64,000 nucleotides of DNA, taken from contig CBFGTI010000002.1 of assembly GCA_965651695.1 (NCBI GenBank), forward strand, positions 1-64,000. The letters run 5' to 3'. Each line of letters begins with the position of its first letter. The first letter of the stretch is position 1. Below, one piece after another: positions 43,318-52,327 of this stretch. A program made the translations under genes and the position numbers. A model generated the notes under the pieces. That model was not told where the DNA came from. It was given only the letters and a program-made list of their open reading frames with translations, and made no database searches. The stretch comes from Imperialibacter sp965651695. Its GTDB lineage: Bacteria > Bacteroidota > Bacteroidia > Cytophagales > Cyclobacteriaceae.

Positions 43318-43758
43318 TTATCTTCTATTGCCGTCCCGGTTTTTGTTCCAGGTGTCGTACTCATCACTGTCTATGTAGCCATTGCCGTTTGTATCCCACA
43401 TACCGAAAGTACCCGTCGCATATTCGTTGCTGTCGAGGTAGCCATCGCTGTTCGTGTCCCAATCGCCGAAAGCTCCGTCGTAGTCATGGTCGGGATAGGT
43501 AGTGTCCAGCCCTTTCTGCCATTCGTTCTCGTCGAGCATGTTATCACCGCTGGAGTCCCACTGGCTGTAATAATCGTTATCGCCAAAAAGGCTCGAAAAT
43601 TCGCTTTCATCTATCTGGTTGTCGGTGTTCGAATCCCAGGCACCATAACCCGAAGGGTCTTTTTCTCCGCCAGTTTGCTCATTTACCTGCGCAAAACCAG
43701 GCGTGGTAACACAAATTGCTACTAGCAGGCTCATTAATACTTTTTCTATTCTTCTCAT
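43318..43758 (-). CDS. Secreted four-EF-hand protein, first gene of the pair
   Basis: 146 residues with signal peptide VLMSLLVAICVTTPGFAQ. Four loops: DSNTDNQIDESE, DSSGDNMLDENE, DTNSDGYLDSNE and DTNGNGYIDSDE. Loops 1 and 2 have Asn at the usual Gly position. Each hand is preceded by a Trp- or Phe-containing helix (WDSNTDN, YSQWDSSG, FGDWDTNSDG, FGMWDTNGNG). Related to the downstream partner at 42807. Probably an exported calcium sensor or buffer. Confidence 0.85.
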   Translation of the reverse strand: MRRIEKVLMSLLVAICVTTPGFAQVNEQTGGEKDPSGYGAWDSNTDNQIDESEFSSLFGDNDYYSQWDSSGDNMLDENEWQKGLDTTYPDHDYDGAFGDWDTNSDGYLDSNEYATGTFGMWDTNGNGYIDSDEYDTWNKNRDGNRR

Positions 43759-44160
43759 ATTGTATCGTTTTGCTTTTCTTGTTTGACTTTTGCATCGACA
43801 AACCGCCTGCCAGACACCTTTTGCAGGCTGACAGGTATCCCCGTGCTACCTGAGTGCCGGGCAGGCAATAATAGATGTAGAATAATTTTCAGTATTTCGC
43901 AGAGTGTGAGGATTTTGTCTACAGCCCTGCGCTGCGAGTCGGCCAACTCCCGATCAAAAAATCTACCGGCGGCACACCAAAGGAAGCCGGGCCTTGTGCC
44001 GTTGCTGATGTTCCACACAATCCGGCAGAATTTACACGCAATAGGCTGTTAAAGAAGCCTAAACCGGCGTAGGCCAGCCTGCTGCCGGTGGCGCCATTTT
44101 TGCCCTTACAAGGGGGTCAGCCACTCATGTATAATAGCTCACCTTTAAAATTCAGCAGCC
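43759..44160. other. Divergent intergenic region between EF-hand and TPP-enzyme genes
   Basis: 402 bases separating two divergently transcribed units. No reading frame is credible and no exact TAnnTTTG box is seen. TATAAT at 44130-44135 lies 25 bases before the TPP enzyme start and is the only recognisable candidate core element, without a convincing partner. Confidence 0.4.
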
Positions 44161-45942
44161 ATGTCTCAAAACGTCAGCGACTACATCATCAGCAGGTTAA
44201 AAGAATGGAACATCAGAAGGATCTTTGGTTACCCTGGCGACGGCATTAACGGCATTATGGGCGCTTTGCAACGAGCCACCGGCGATATCCGGTTTATACA
44301 GGTATGCCACGAGGAATCGGCAGCGTTTATGGCCACTGGCCATGCAAAATTTACCGGAGAAACCGGCGTATGCCTGGCAACCTCCGGGCCGGGAGCCATC
44401 CACCTGCTCAACGGCTTGTACGATGCCAAGCTCGACCACCAACCGGTAGTGGCCATTGTAGGGCAGCAGCCACGGTCGGTGCTGGGCGGAAGCTACCAGC
44501 AGGAGGTAGACCTGCTAAGCCTGTTTAAGGATGTGGCTAGTGAATATGTGCACATGGCTACCGCGGCCTCGCAGGTGCGGCATTTGCTCGACCGCTGCTT
44601 CCGCATAGCGCAGGCCGAGCGCACGGTGACGTGCCTCATCGTGCCGGCAGATGTGCAGGAGCTAACCATGGAAGAACCCGCCAGGGAACATGGTACGCTA
44701 CACTCCGGCATTGGCTATACCAGGCCGGTAATGGTGCCGCCTCAGTCCCACCTCGAAGCTGCAGCCCGCATTCTTAATAAGGGAGAAAGAGTAGCCATAC
44801 TGGTGGGGGCCGGGGCTTTTCATGCCGCCGACGAAATTGCAGGTGTGGCCGAACTATTGGGTGCAGGTGTGGCCAAAGCACTGCTGGGAAAAGCGGTACT
44901 GCCCGACGACCTGCCGTACGTAACAGGGGCAATCGGCCTGTTGGGTACCAAGCCCAGCTGGGAGCTAATGACAGACTGCGACACGCTGCTGATGGTGGGC
45001 TCCAACTTTCCGTATGCCGAGTTTTTACCCAAAGAAGGGCAGGCCAGAGGCGTGCAGATTGACCTCGACGGGCGTATGCTGGGTATCCGCTACCCGATGG
45101 AAATTAATCTTCAGGGAGACAGCAAGGAAACACTGCGGGCGCTTATTCCTTTTTTGAAACGCAAGGAAGACCGGGCGTGGCGTAAAACGGTAGAAGCTAA
45201 CGTAAAAGACTGGTGGGAGGTGCTGGAGGCCCGGGCAATGAATGCTGCTGACCCGATAAATCCGCAGCGGGTTTTTTGGGAGATTTCGCGCAGGTTGCCT
45301 GATAACGCAATTATTACCGCCGACTCGGGCACCGCTGCCAATTGGTACGCCCGTGATATCAAAATAAGGAAGGGAATGATGGCCTCGCTCTCCGGCAACC
45401 TTGCAACTATGTGCCCCGGTGTGCCCTATGCCATTGCAGCCAAATTTGCATATCCCGACCGCCTTCCGGTGGCCTTCGTGGGCGATGGTGCCATGCAAAT
45501 GCAGGGAATTAACGAACTGATAACCCTGGCCAAGTACTACGGCGAGTGGGCCGATCCGCGGCTGCTGGTAATAGTGCTCAATAACCGCGACCTCAACCTG
45601 GTAACCTGGGAGCAGCGGGTAAACACCGGCGACCCGAAATTTGAAGCTTCACAAAACATCCCCGACTTCCCTTATGCCCAATACGCTGCCATGATCGGCC
45701 TGGACAGCATAAGGATAGAGCATGACGACCAACTAACCGGCGCACTCGATACAGCGATGCAGGCAACCAAACCCTTTGTGGTTGATGTGCTGGTAGACCC
45801 AAACGTACCACCACTGCCTCCGCATATAAGCCTCAAGCAGGCAAAGGCTTTTACTGCTTCATTATTAAAAGGCGACAGCGAACGTAAAGGTGTGATCAGG
45901 CAAACATTAAAAGATACAATAGAGAGCTATATCTCGCACTAA
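44161..45942 (+). CDS. Thiamine-diphosphate enzyme, pyruvate oxidase-like
   Basis: 593 residues, with the three domains of the POX/acetolactate synthase family. The N-terminal PYR domain has catalytic E51 in QVCHEESAAFMATGHAK; the middle domain follows from about 190-330. The C-terminal PP domain has the TPP/metal motif GDGAMQMQGINEL ending at NNRDLNLVTWEQR. The opening IRRIFGYPGDGINGIMGAL is typical of the PoxB-like subgroup that decarboxylates pyruvate to acetate and passes electrons to quinone. First gene of a four-gene operon. Substrate not proven. Confidence 0.85.
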   Translation: MSQNVSDYIISRLKEWNIRRIFGYPGDGINGIMGALQRATGDIRFIQVCHEESAAFMATGHAKFTGETGVCLATSGPGAIHLLNGLYDAKLDHQPVVAIVGQQPRSVLGGSYQQEVDLLSLFKDVASEYVHMATAASQVRHLLDRCFRIAQAERTVTCLIVPADVQELTMEEPAREHGTLHSGIGYTRPVMVPPQSHLEAAARILNKGERVAILVGAGAFHAADEIAGVAELLGAGVAKALLGKAVLPDDLPYVTGAIGLLGTKPSWELMTDCDTLLMVGSNFPYAEFLPKEGQARGVQIDLDGRMLGIRYPMEINLQGDSKETLRALIPFLKRKEDRAWRKTVEANVKDWWEVLEARAMNAADPINPQRVFWEISRRLPDNAIITADSGTAANWYARDIKIRKGMMASLSGNLATMCPGVPYAIAAKFAYPDRLPVAFVGDGAMQMQGINELITLAKYYGEWADPRLLVIVLNNRDLNLVTWEQRVNTGDPKFEASQNIPDFPYAQYAAMIGLDSIRIEHDDQLTGALDTAMQATKPFVVDVLVDPNVPPLPPHISLKQAKAFTASLLKGDSERKGVIRQTLKDTIESYISH

Positions 45943-45952
45943 ACGGGAGAAA

Positions 45953-47485
45953 ATGGGAGCAACAAAACATCAGTCAAAAGAAAAAACGAGTGGCCATTCT
46001 GGCATGGGCACGCGGGGTGTATCCCGTCCTTATATGAAACATAAAAGCAAACAAGACCACGCCACAGAGCACGAACATTCGGGCGGGATGGATCGGAGGA
46101 TGATGATGGAGAACCACCACCGGCAGACGCTCTGGATATACTGGACCATTGTGCTGCTGGGGTTCTGGATGCTTGTTTCTCCCTTTACATTTTCCTACGG
46201 CACAGGAGTTACGGAACCCTCCGGAGGGCGGGAGGTGTGGCTATCTTTAACCGACCGTGTACTTGCATTAAAAGCCAGCGACTTTCTCGCGGGCCTCCTT
46301 CTCATTATTTTCGGTTGGCGAGGCCTTACCCCTAACCGCCCTGTTAGCCTGTGGATATGTGCATTCATTGGCATGTGGTTAAATTTTGCCCCCGTTTTGT
46401 TTTGGGCACCCTCTTCTTTCATTTATCTCAACGATACTATCGTTGGCGTGCTTATCATAGCGCTCGCTGTTCTCATTCCCGGTATGCCCAACATGATCAA
46501 CTTTATGAAGATGGGCTCCGAAGTACCCCCCGGCTGGAGTTATAACCCCTCAAGCTGGCCTCAGCGATGGATTATGATTGTGGCAGCCTTTTTTGGTTGG
46601 CTGGTTTCGCGGTACCTGGCCGCCTACCAGCTTGGCTACCTCGACTATGCCTGGGACCCGTTTTTCGGCAATTCCAGCGTGAAAGTACTCGACTCCGAAA
46701 TGTCAAGGTCTCTGCTTATTTCTGACGGAGCACTGGGGGCACTCGCCTACACCTTCGAATTCCTGATGGGCTGGATGGGCAGCCCCTCACGCTGGCGCAC
46801 CATGCCATGGATGGTTACATTTTTCGGCATTCTGGTAATACCCCTGGGGCTGGTTCACATATTCCTTGTAATCTCTCAGCCACTGGTGGTGGGGGCCTGG
46901 TGCACTTTCTGTTTGCTGGCAGCCGCTATTATGCTGCCCATGATACCGCTGCAGGCAGATGAAGTAACGGCCATGGCGCAGCACATGGTTCAAGCCAAAC
47001 GAAACGGCGAATCGCTGTGGAAGGTATTCTGGAAAGGCGGGCAACCAGTAGAAGAAAACAAAGATGAGCGCTCTCCGAAGCTTATCGATCTGCCGCAAAA
47101 ACCCGGGCAAGTCTTTCTGGCCTCCATATGGGGAATGAGTTTTCCGTGGACATTGGTGGTTTCTACGCTTTTTGGCGTCTACCTCATGTTTGCTCCCGCG
47201 TGGTTTGGAGTTACCATAGAAAATCCACTGGCAAACCTCAACCACCTGTGCGGGTCGCTTATAGTAGTGGTAGCAGTAGTTTCCATGGGCGAAGTGATAC
47301 GCCTGGGGCGATATCTAAACATAGTGCTGGGCGTGGGGCTGGCTGTTTGCACCTGGATAATCGGCGATGGCCCTTTGGCAATAAAGCTTATTAATACGGC
47401 GGTCGGGGTAACGGTAGCCGCGCTTTCGGTCCCGAGAGGGATCAAAATTGAAACTTACGGATTGTGGGACAAATATGTTAGATAA
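45953..47485 (+). CDS. SPW-repeat/VKOR-like polytopic membrane protein
   Basis: 510 residues. A His/Met-rich N-terminal tail (DHATEHEHSGG) precedes membrane segments that form SPW-type repeats (IVLLGFWMLVSPFTFSYG). A VKOR-like bundle lies at about 205-335, then another SPW-like unit at the end. The VKOR active pair is C317-TF-C320 in VVGAWCTFCLLAAAIML. The outer loop that normally carries the second Cys pair reads DPFFGNSSVKVLDSEMSRSL and has no Cys. A disulfide-relay role as in true VKORs is therefore doubtful. Starts 10 bases after the TPP enzyme. Confidence 0.78.
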   Translation: MGATKHQSKEKTSGHSGMGTRGVSRPYMKHKSKQDHATEHEHSGGMDRRMMMENHHRQTLWIYWTIVLLGFWMLVSPFTFSYGTGVTEPSGGREVWLSLTDRVLALKASDFLAGLLLIIFGWRGLTPNRPVSLWICAFIGMWLNFAPVLFWAPSSFIYLNDTIVGVLIIALAVLIPGMPNMINFMKMGSEVPPGWSYNPSSWPQRWIMIVAAFFGWLVSRYLAAYQLGYLDYAWDPFFGNSSVKVLDSEMSRSLLISDGALGALAYTFEFLMGWMGSPSRWRTMPWMVTFFGILVIPLGLVHIFLVISQPLVVGAWCTFCLLAAAIMLPMIPLQADEVTAMAQHMVQAKRNGESLWKVFWKGGQPVEENKDERSPKLIDLPQKPGQVFLASIWGMSFPWTLVVSTLFGVYLMFAPAWFGVTIENPLANLNHLCGSLIVVVAVVSMGEVIRLGRYLNIVLGVGLAVCTWIIGDGPLAIKLINTAVGVTVAALSVPRGIKIETYGLWDKYVR

Positions 47486-47489
47486 TAAA

Positions 47490-48518
47490 ATGGGATACAT
47501 AAATAGTGAACTAAGAAACAAGGTGGTAGTGGTAACCGGTGCTTCAGCCGGTGTGGGCCGAGCTACAGCCAGAGAATTTGGCCGCCACGGTGCCAAAGTA
47601 GTGCTGATTGCACGCGGTGTTGACGGCCTGAACGGCGCAAAACTGGAGGTAGAAGCAGCAGGAGGCGAAGGGTACATATTGCCATTGGATGTGGCCGACG
47701 CTGATAAAGTGGATGATGCAGCAGGACAAATAGAACAGGAGATCGGCCCGATAGCAGTATGGGTAAACAATGCGATGAACAGCGTGTTTGCTCCTTTCAC
47801 GAAGATCTCGGCCCGCGATTTTAAGCGTGTGACTGAAGTAACCTACCTCGGGCAGGTGTACGGCACCATGGCTGCGCTCAAATACATGAAAGCCCGAAAC
47901 CGCGGTTCCATAGTACTGGTGGGTTCGGCGCTTGCTTACAGGGGTATTCCGCTGCAGTCGGCTTATTGTGGTGCAAAACATGGCGTCGAAGGCTTCTTTG
48001 ATAGTCTCCGTTGCGAGCTCATCCACGACGAGAGCAACATCAAGCTCAGCATCGTACAGCTGCCTGCTCTCAATACCACGCAATTTGGCTGGGTAAAAAC
48101 CACTCTTCCCAACAAACCGAAACCCATGGGAAAAGTGTACCAGCCCGAGGTAGCCGCACGGGCCATAGTACATGCAGCCCTGGAAGGGCGGCGGGAGTAT
48201 TATGTGGGGCTTCCGACTTTCCAATCGGTGATCGGCAATAAGGTGGCCCCTGGCATATTAGATAAATACCTGGCCAAAACGGGCGTAGAGGGCCAGCAGA
48301 CCGATGCGCCGCTGCCGGTGGGCAGGCAAGACAATCTGTGGGAGCCAGTGCCCGGCGACCAGGGAACGTACGGCGAATTTGGTGCTGATGCCAAAAACAA
48401 CAGCTTTAGCTGGTGGGTTTCCACTCACCGGGCACTAGTAGCAGGAACCGTTGTAGCCGCCACGGCCCTCACTTCGTACCTTATATCCAGCGGCAATCAC
48501 AAGCACAACGGCGTTTAA
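47490..48518 (+). CDS. Short-chain dehydrogenase with C-terminal membrane anchor
   Basis: 342 residues from MGYINSELRNK; an ATG at 47475 overlapping the previous stop is an alternative. SDR loop VVVVTGASAGVGRATAREFG, NNAMNS in place of NNAG, catalytic region VGSALAYRGIPLQSAYCGAK with YxxxK. The last 80 residues extend beyond the SDR core and end in one hydrophobic segment (LVAGTVVAATALTSYLISS), so it is anchored in the membrane. Substrate unknown. Its stop overlaps the GH15 start by one base. Confidence 0.85.
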   Translation: MGYINSELRNKVVVVTGASAGVGRATAREFGRHGAKVVLIARGVDGLNGAKLEVEAAGGEGYILPLDVADADKVDDAAGQIEQEIGPIAVWVNNAMNSVFAPFTKISARDFKRVTEVTYLGQVYGTMAALKYMKARNRGSIVLVGSALAYRGIPLQSAYCGAKHGVEGFFDSLRCELIHDESNIKLSIVQLPALNTTQFGWVKTTLPNKPKPMGKVYQPEVAARAIVHAALEGRREYYVGLPTFQSVIGNKVAPGILDKYLAKTGVEGQQTDAPLPVGRQDNLWEPVPGDQGTYGEFGADAKNNSFSWWVSTHRALVAGTVVAATALTSYLISSGNHKHNGV

Positions 48519-50383
48519 TGAAGCAATTGGCACCCGAAACGCAAAAAAACACATCTACGCGAAGAGAAGGCTACGAACCGATCGAAAATTATGGCGTAAT
48601 TGGCAACCTGCACACCGCGGCCCTGGTTTCGATCAAAGGGTCTATCGACTTCCTTTCGTTTATGCGTTTTGACTCACCTACCCTATTTGCCGGCCTGCTC
48701 GACGCCGATGAAGGTGGCCATTTTTCGGTGGTTCCGGATCTCAAAAACGCCCGCACCAAACAACTCTACCTGCCCGACACTAATGTGCTGGTAACCCGTT
48801 TTTTTGCGGATGAAGGTATAGCTGAACTTATCGATTACATGCCGGTATACAAAAACGAGCATAACTGCGCTATTGTCAGAAAAATAACTACTGTGCGCGG
48901 TAAGATTCGCTTTCATGTGAGATGTGCGCCCCGCTTCGACTATGCCAGGGCCAGGCACGACGTAAAAAAATTAGAAGATCACCTGCTGTTCACTCCACAC
49001 TCCGGCGGGCAAATGCCTGTACGACTGATAAGCGACCAGAAGCTGCATATTGACGAAGCAGACGGGGTGGCCGAATTTGCTTTAGACGAAACACAAGAGG
49101 CAAGCTTTATTCTGGAAGCCGCCCACAACGACTATCACCGCAAAGGCGAATTTAAGGAGTACATCAATGCCAGCTATCGGTCCACCATCAAGTACTGGCA
49201 AAGTTGGATAGGCAAAGCCACCTATAATGGACCCTGGGCCGAGGTAGTGCACCGTTCGGCGCTTACACTTAAGCTTCTCACCTCACACCGGCACGGGTCT
49301 ACTGTGGCAGCGGCCACCTTTGGCCTACCCGAAAGCATGGAAGGCAGTAGAAACTGGGACTACCGCTATACCTGGATACGGGACGCGGCCTTTACCGTGG
49401 CCGAGTTTCTCGAGCTGGGCTTTTTAGATGAAGCTGAAAAATTCATCTTGTGGATCGCCAAACAATGTAAAAGTAAGAGACTTCAACTGATGTATGCCGT
49501 AGACGGTGAAACAAAACTGACCGAGAAATCACTAGCGCATTTGGAAGGCTATAAACGTGCACACCCTGTCAAAATAGGAAACGATGCTTACCAGCAGTTT
49601 CAACTCGACATCTATGGAGAGCTTCTTCAAACTGTGTACACGTTTGTAAAATATGGCGGTGCCCTGACCTATGAGTTTTGGCAGGAAATAGAGCAACATG
49701 TTGATTTTGTTATTGGGAATTGGCAGAAGCCCGACCATGGAATATGGGAGGTACGGGGAGAAAAAAGAGAGTTCCTGCATTCGAGGGTTATGTGCTGGGT
49801 TGCTTTAGACAGGGCCATCAAAATTGGCGAAAAAAAGTCGTTTCCCTATGACTTCACAAAATGGAGAGAGGTAAGGGACGCCATTTATCGCGACGTGCAT
49901 GAAAATTTTTGGGACGAAAAAAAGCAAGCTTTCGTTCAGTCGAAAACTTCCCGTATTCTTGATGCCAGCGCTCTTGTAATGCCCATAGTGGGTTTCATCT
50001 CGCCGCAGTCGGAGAAGTGGAAAAAAACAATGGAAGCTATAGACCGGGAACTCCGTTCGGACGTGCTGGTATATCGGTACCGCGAAAAAGAAGCGGATAT
50101 AGACGGTATTGACGGCACCGAAGGGACCTTTAGCATTTGCTCCTTCTGGCATGTGGAATGCCTGGCAAGGGCAGGCGAAATTGAGAGGGCGCGAGAACAT
50201 TTTGAAAAAATGCTTGGGTATGCCAATCACCTCGGCCTGTTTTCCGAACAAATTGGTATGCGGGGGCAGCACCTCGGCAATTTTCCGCAAGCACTTACAC
50301 ACCTGGGCATCATCAGCGCGGTGATGGAGATGAACCGCGATATACACGTAGAAAGAAAGTACCCGGAAGAGTCGGCAATCTGA
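48518..50383 (+). CDS. Glycoside hydrolase family 15 protein (trehalase/glucoamylase-like)
   Basis: 621 residues from the ATG at 48518 (TAATG coupling with the SDR gene). N-terminal beta-sandwich domain opens ENYGVIGNLHTAALVSIKGS, the usual start of GH15 trehalase/glucoamylase-like proteins. The (alpha/alpha)6 catalytic domain has ESMEGSRNWDYRYTWIRDAA, with the general acid region following at EGTFSICSFWHVECLARAGE. The general base region is NHLGLFSEQIGMRG. No signal peptide, so it acts in the cytoplasm, probably on trehalose or alpha-glucans. Last gene of the operon; such TPP/SDR/GH15 sets are often linked to stress and desiccation, which is inference here. Confidence 0.87.
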   Translation: MKQLAPETQKNTSTRREGYEPIENYGVIGNLHTAALVSIKGSIDFLSFMRFDSPTLFAGLLDADEGGHFSVVPDLKNARTKQLYLPDTNVLVTRFFADEGIAELIDYMPVYKNEHNCAIVRKITTVRGKIRFHVRCAPRFDYARARHDVKKLEDHLLFTPHSGGQMPVRLISDQKLHIDEADGVAEFALDETQEASFILEAAHNDYHRKGEFKEYINASYRSTIKYWQSWIGKATYNGPWAEVVHRSALTLKLLTSHRHGSTVAAATFGLPESMEGSRNWDYRYTWIRDAAFTVAEFLELGFLDEAEKFILWIAKQCKSKRLQLMYAVDGETKLTEKSLAHLEGYKRAHPVKIGNDAYQQFQLDIYGELLQTVYTFVKYGGALTYEFWQEIEQHVDFVIGNWQKPDHGIWEVRGEKREFLHSRVMCWVALDRAIKIGEKKSFPYDFTKWREVRDAIYRDVHENFWDEKKQAFVQSKTSRILDASALVMPIVGFISPQSEKWKKTMEAIDRELRSDVLVYRYREKEADIDGIDGTEGTFSICSFWHVECLARAGEIERAREHFEKMLGYANHLGLFSEQIGMRGQHLGNFPQALTHLGIISAVMEMNRDIHVERKYPEESAI

Positions 50384-50486
50384 TACTCATCCAAAGTCCA
50401 TAGCTATCCTTTGCGGTAGCACTGGGAGACTAATTCTCATTTTTTGATATTAAAAATAATTTATACTTATTTGTTATTTATCTGTC

Positions 50487-50501
50487 CTATTCATCGAATA
50501 G
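50487..50501. promoter_or_regulatory. Palindrome CTATTC-ATC-GAATAG before the HTH gene
   Basis: Perfect 6-bp dyad with a 3-base centre, 33 bases upstream of the small HTH gene in an AT-rich leader. Good candidate operator for autoregulation. Confidence 0.45.
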
Positions 50502-50534
50502 TACAATAAGTGATAAACCTTAAAACCAAACGCT

Positions 50535-50735
50535 ATGGACTACTTCTCGTACACTACCCGAAAAAACTATGCCCTCGAGCTCATAGAAAAGGGCGGATTA
50601 TCGTCTCCACACCAGCTTACTGAACGTTTTGAGTGCTCCGAAAGAACAATCAGAAGAATGATTAACAACCTTCGGGAAGAGGGGCATCAAATTCAGTACG
50701 ATTACAAAAGCAGAAGATATTTGTTGCTTAAATAA
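50535..50735 (+). CDS. Small winged-HTH regulator (HTH_11/DeoR-like)
   Basis: 66 residues, consisting of little more than one winged helix-turn-helix: YALELIEKGGLSSPHQLTER, recognition helix FECSERTIRRMINNLREEG, wing HQIQYDYKSRRYLLLK. There is no effector domain. It is the first gene ahead of the peptide cluster and is a candidate regulator of it. A 7-bp hairpin (ACGGACA 50739-50745 / TGTCCGT 50751-50757) right after the stop may end its transcript, though no T-run follows. Confidence 0.82.
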   Translation: MDYFSYTTRKNYALELIEKGGLSSPHQLTERFECSERTIRRMINNLREEGHQIQYDYKSRRYLLLK

Positions 50736-50869
50736 CAGACGGACAGATAATGTCCGTTCGGAGGGTTAAACTTGAAACAATTTTGATTTGGCCAAAAACA
50801 AAGTTCGAGACGAAGGCGATACCTCGTAAAACGTAGCCAACTTATTTTAAACCTTTAAAATTGACGAAG

Positions 50870-51010
50870 ATGACAAATCAAGAACAAGAACTAATGGAGC
50901 TTTTCAAAGTGGAAGAGCTTGAAGAGAGGCTTGAAATGGCCGAGTGGTCTGCTTCCATCTCCGGAAGCTCCGACGGAACAGTTACCGGAACAGTAGGCGT
51001 TAAGTTTTAG
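50870..51010 (+). CDS. Candidate RiPP precursor peptide
   Basis: 46 residues, too short for most gene callers. The first 25 are a charged helical leader with Glu pairs (ELMELFKVEELEERLEMAE). Then comes a single Trp26 and a small-residue tail SASISGSSDGTVTGTVGVKF, with no Cys, Tyr or His. The leader-core split, the strong hairpin after the stop and downstream modification-type genes, including a PqqD-domain peptidase, fit a ribosomally made, modified peptide. Trp26 is the only obvious aromatic site near the leader-core border; the Ser/Thr residues are others. Not proven: it may instead be an unrelated small protein. Confidence 0.6.
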   Translation: MTNQEQELMELFKVEELEERLEMAEWSASISGSSDGTVTGTVGVKF

Positions 51011-51021
51011 CCTCTGATACA

Positions 51022-51085
51022 AAGGAAGAGTCTCGTTGCGGACTCCCCGCTGCGGGCTCCCCGCTACGGGCACTCTTCCTTCTTT
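51022..51085 (+). terminator. Long hairpin between the peptide gene and the downstream operon
   Basis: Outer stem AAGGAAGAGT (51022-51031) with ACTCTTCCTT (51072-51081), perfect 10 bp. The 40-base interior contains two copies of GCTCCCCGCT-like sequence able to form smaller stems. A T-rich tail (CTTTTACC) follows. It lies 11 bases after the peptide stop and 37 before the next start. This suits partial termination that keeps the peptide in excess over its enzymes. Confidence 0.65.
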
Positions 51086-51118
51086 TACCAGCTCTTTCTT
51101 CATATTACCCGCCGCTCA

Positions 51119-52315
51119 GTGAAAAGCAAATTACTTCTGATTTCCGCTCTTTTGTACCTGCAAACGGCGTATGCACAGGTAGCCTTAACTGGTAAAATTA
51201 CAGATGCGGAAACTGGGCAGGAGATCCCCTACGCCCATGTGTACTTACACGACAACTCGGCAGGCACCGTAACCAACGGCGAAGGCAAATTCACACTTCA
51301 GCTTAATGCGATACCCCAGCTGCTCCGCATTTCGCACACGAGCTACATTACCCAAACAGTGGAAGCAAAAACGGCGGGCGAGCTTTCAGTAGCCCTCGCA
51401 CCTGCCACCATCACGCTCAAAGCAGTAACCATTGCCCCCATTGACGTGGGAAAACTGGTGCGGGAAACCTTTAAAAAAGGTATTGCAGCGATGGAAGCTA
51501 AAAAAGAAGCGAGCCTCTTTTACCGCCAAATAACCAAAACAGGCGACACCCCCAACGAAATGGTAGAGGCTTTTTTTGCCGGCACTGTGTCGGCCGCAGG
51601 CATAGAAAGCTTGAAGATGGTAAACGGTAGATTTGCAAAAATCCCGTCCGACAGCACCACCCGATACCCCAGCCTTACCAATTTTTACTATATGAGCAGC
51701 CTGCCGGTAGTGCAAAAAGCGATCAACGACGTGGTGCTGCCATTAAATAAAGATTTCGAAAAGTATTTCACCTGCGAATTGAAACTGTTGGTTGAAGCCG
51801 GTGATGGAAACACAATAGCCGTTGTTAGTTTTGAGCCCATTTCGAAGCAGAAAGCCATTTTTGAGGGCGACATCTATATCGATTTGCAATCGAAAAGTGT
51901 GCTGAGAGTGCTGGGCGCCATCAACCACAACCTAGGCCTTCAGTTTTCGGAAAAACAAATAAAAGCCGAAAACGCAGTTTATAACTTCGACATCAATTTT
52001 CGCCCGCAAACAACCGGCGAGCAGCCGCTGCTTAGCTCGGTAAAAACAGATTTGACGTTTGACTACGTGGCAGGGCCGCGCACCAGGCCGGTGCAGGTGA
52101 GCTCAAGCATAGTTGCCTTCGAATACCAGGGAGCTACAGGCAAAACCAAGCGTGTGTCTAACAAACGCAACCTCATCGCAGACATCAAAGATACCGAATA
52201 CAACAGCAAATTCTGGGACGACAATCCCATCATTTTGAGGACCCTGAAAGAACAGCAGGTTATAGACGCTTTTGAGGCATCGGACCTGTTTGAGTTTCAA
52301 ACAGGGCCCAAATAA
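51119..52315 (+). CDS. Secreted CarboxypepD_reg-like protein
   Basis: 398 residues from a GTG. Signal peptide LLLISALLYLQTAYAQ. Residues 22-100 form a carboxypeptidase-regulatory-like beta-sandwich (VALTGKITDAETGQEIPYAH, VTNGEGKFTLQLN). The rest (about 110-398) is a soluble envelope domain common in Bacteroidota proteins of this type, with FYRQITKTGD and a C-terminal NPIILRTLKEQQVIDAFEAS. It has no TonB-dependent barrel. Twelve bases before the cyclase-like gene. It may present or receive the exported product; the role is inferred. Confidence 0.75.
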   Translation: MKSKLLLISALLYLQTAYAQVALTGKITDAETGQEIPYAHVYLHDNSAGTVTNGEGKFTLQLNAIPQLLRISHTSYITQTVEAKTAGELSVALAPATITLKAVTIAPIDVGKLVRETFKKGIAAMEAKKEASLFYRQITKTGDTPNEMVEAFFAGTVSAAGIESLKMVNGRFAKIPSDSTTRYPSLTNFYYMSSLPVVQKAINDVVLPLNKDFEKYFTCELKLLVEAGDGNTIAVVSFEPISKQKAIFEGDIYIDLQSKSVLRVLGAINHNLGLQFSEKQIKAENAVYNFDINFRPQTTGEQPLLSSVKTDLTFDYVAGPRTRPVQVSSSIVAFEYQGATGKTKRVSNKRNLIADIKDTEYNSKFWDDNPIILRTLKEQQVIDAFEASDLFEFQTGPK

Positions 52316-52327
52316 ACCACTACAGCT

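Noticed and set aside
44130..44135. TATAAT as a firm promoter of the TPP operon
   Set aside because: No partner element at suitable spacing, and Bacteroidota use TAnnTTTG; kept only as a note in the intergenic entry.
49805..50347. 180-codon minus-strand frame opposite GH15
   Set aside because: Shadow of the conserved catalytic domain.
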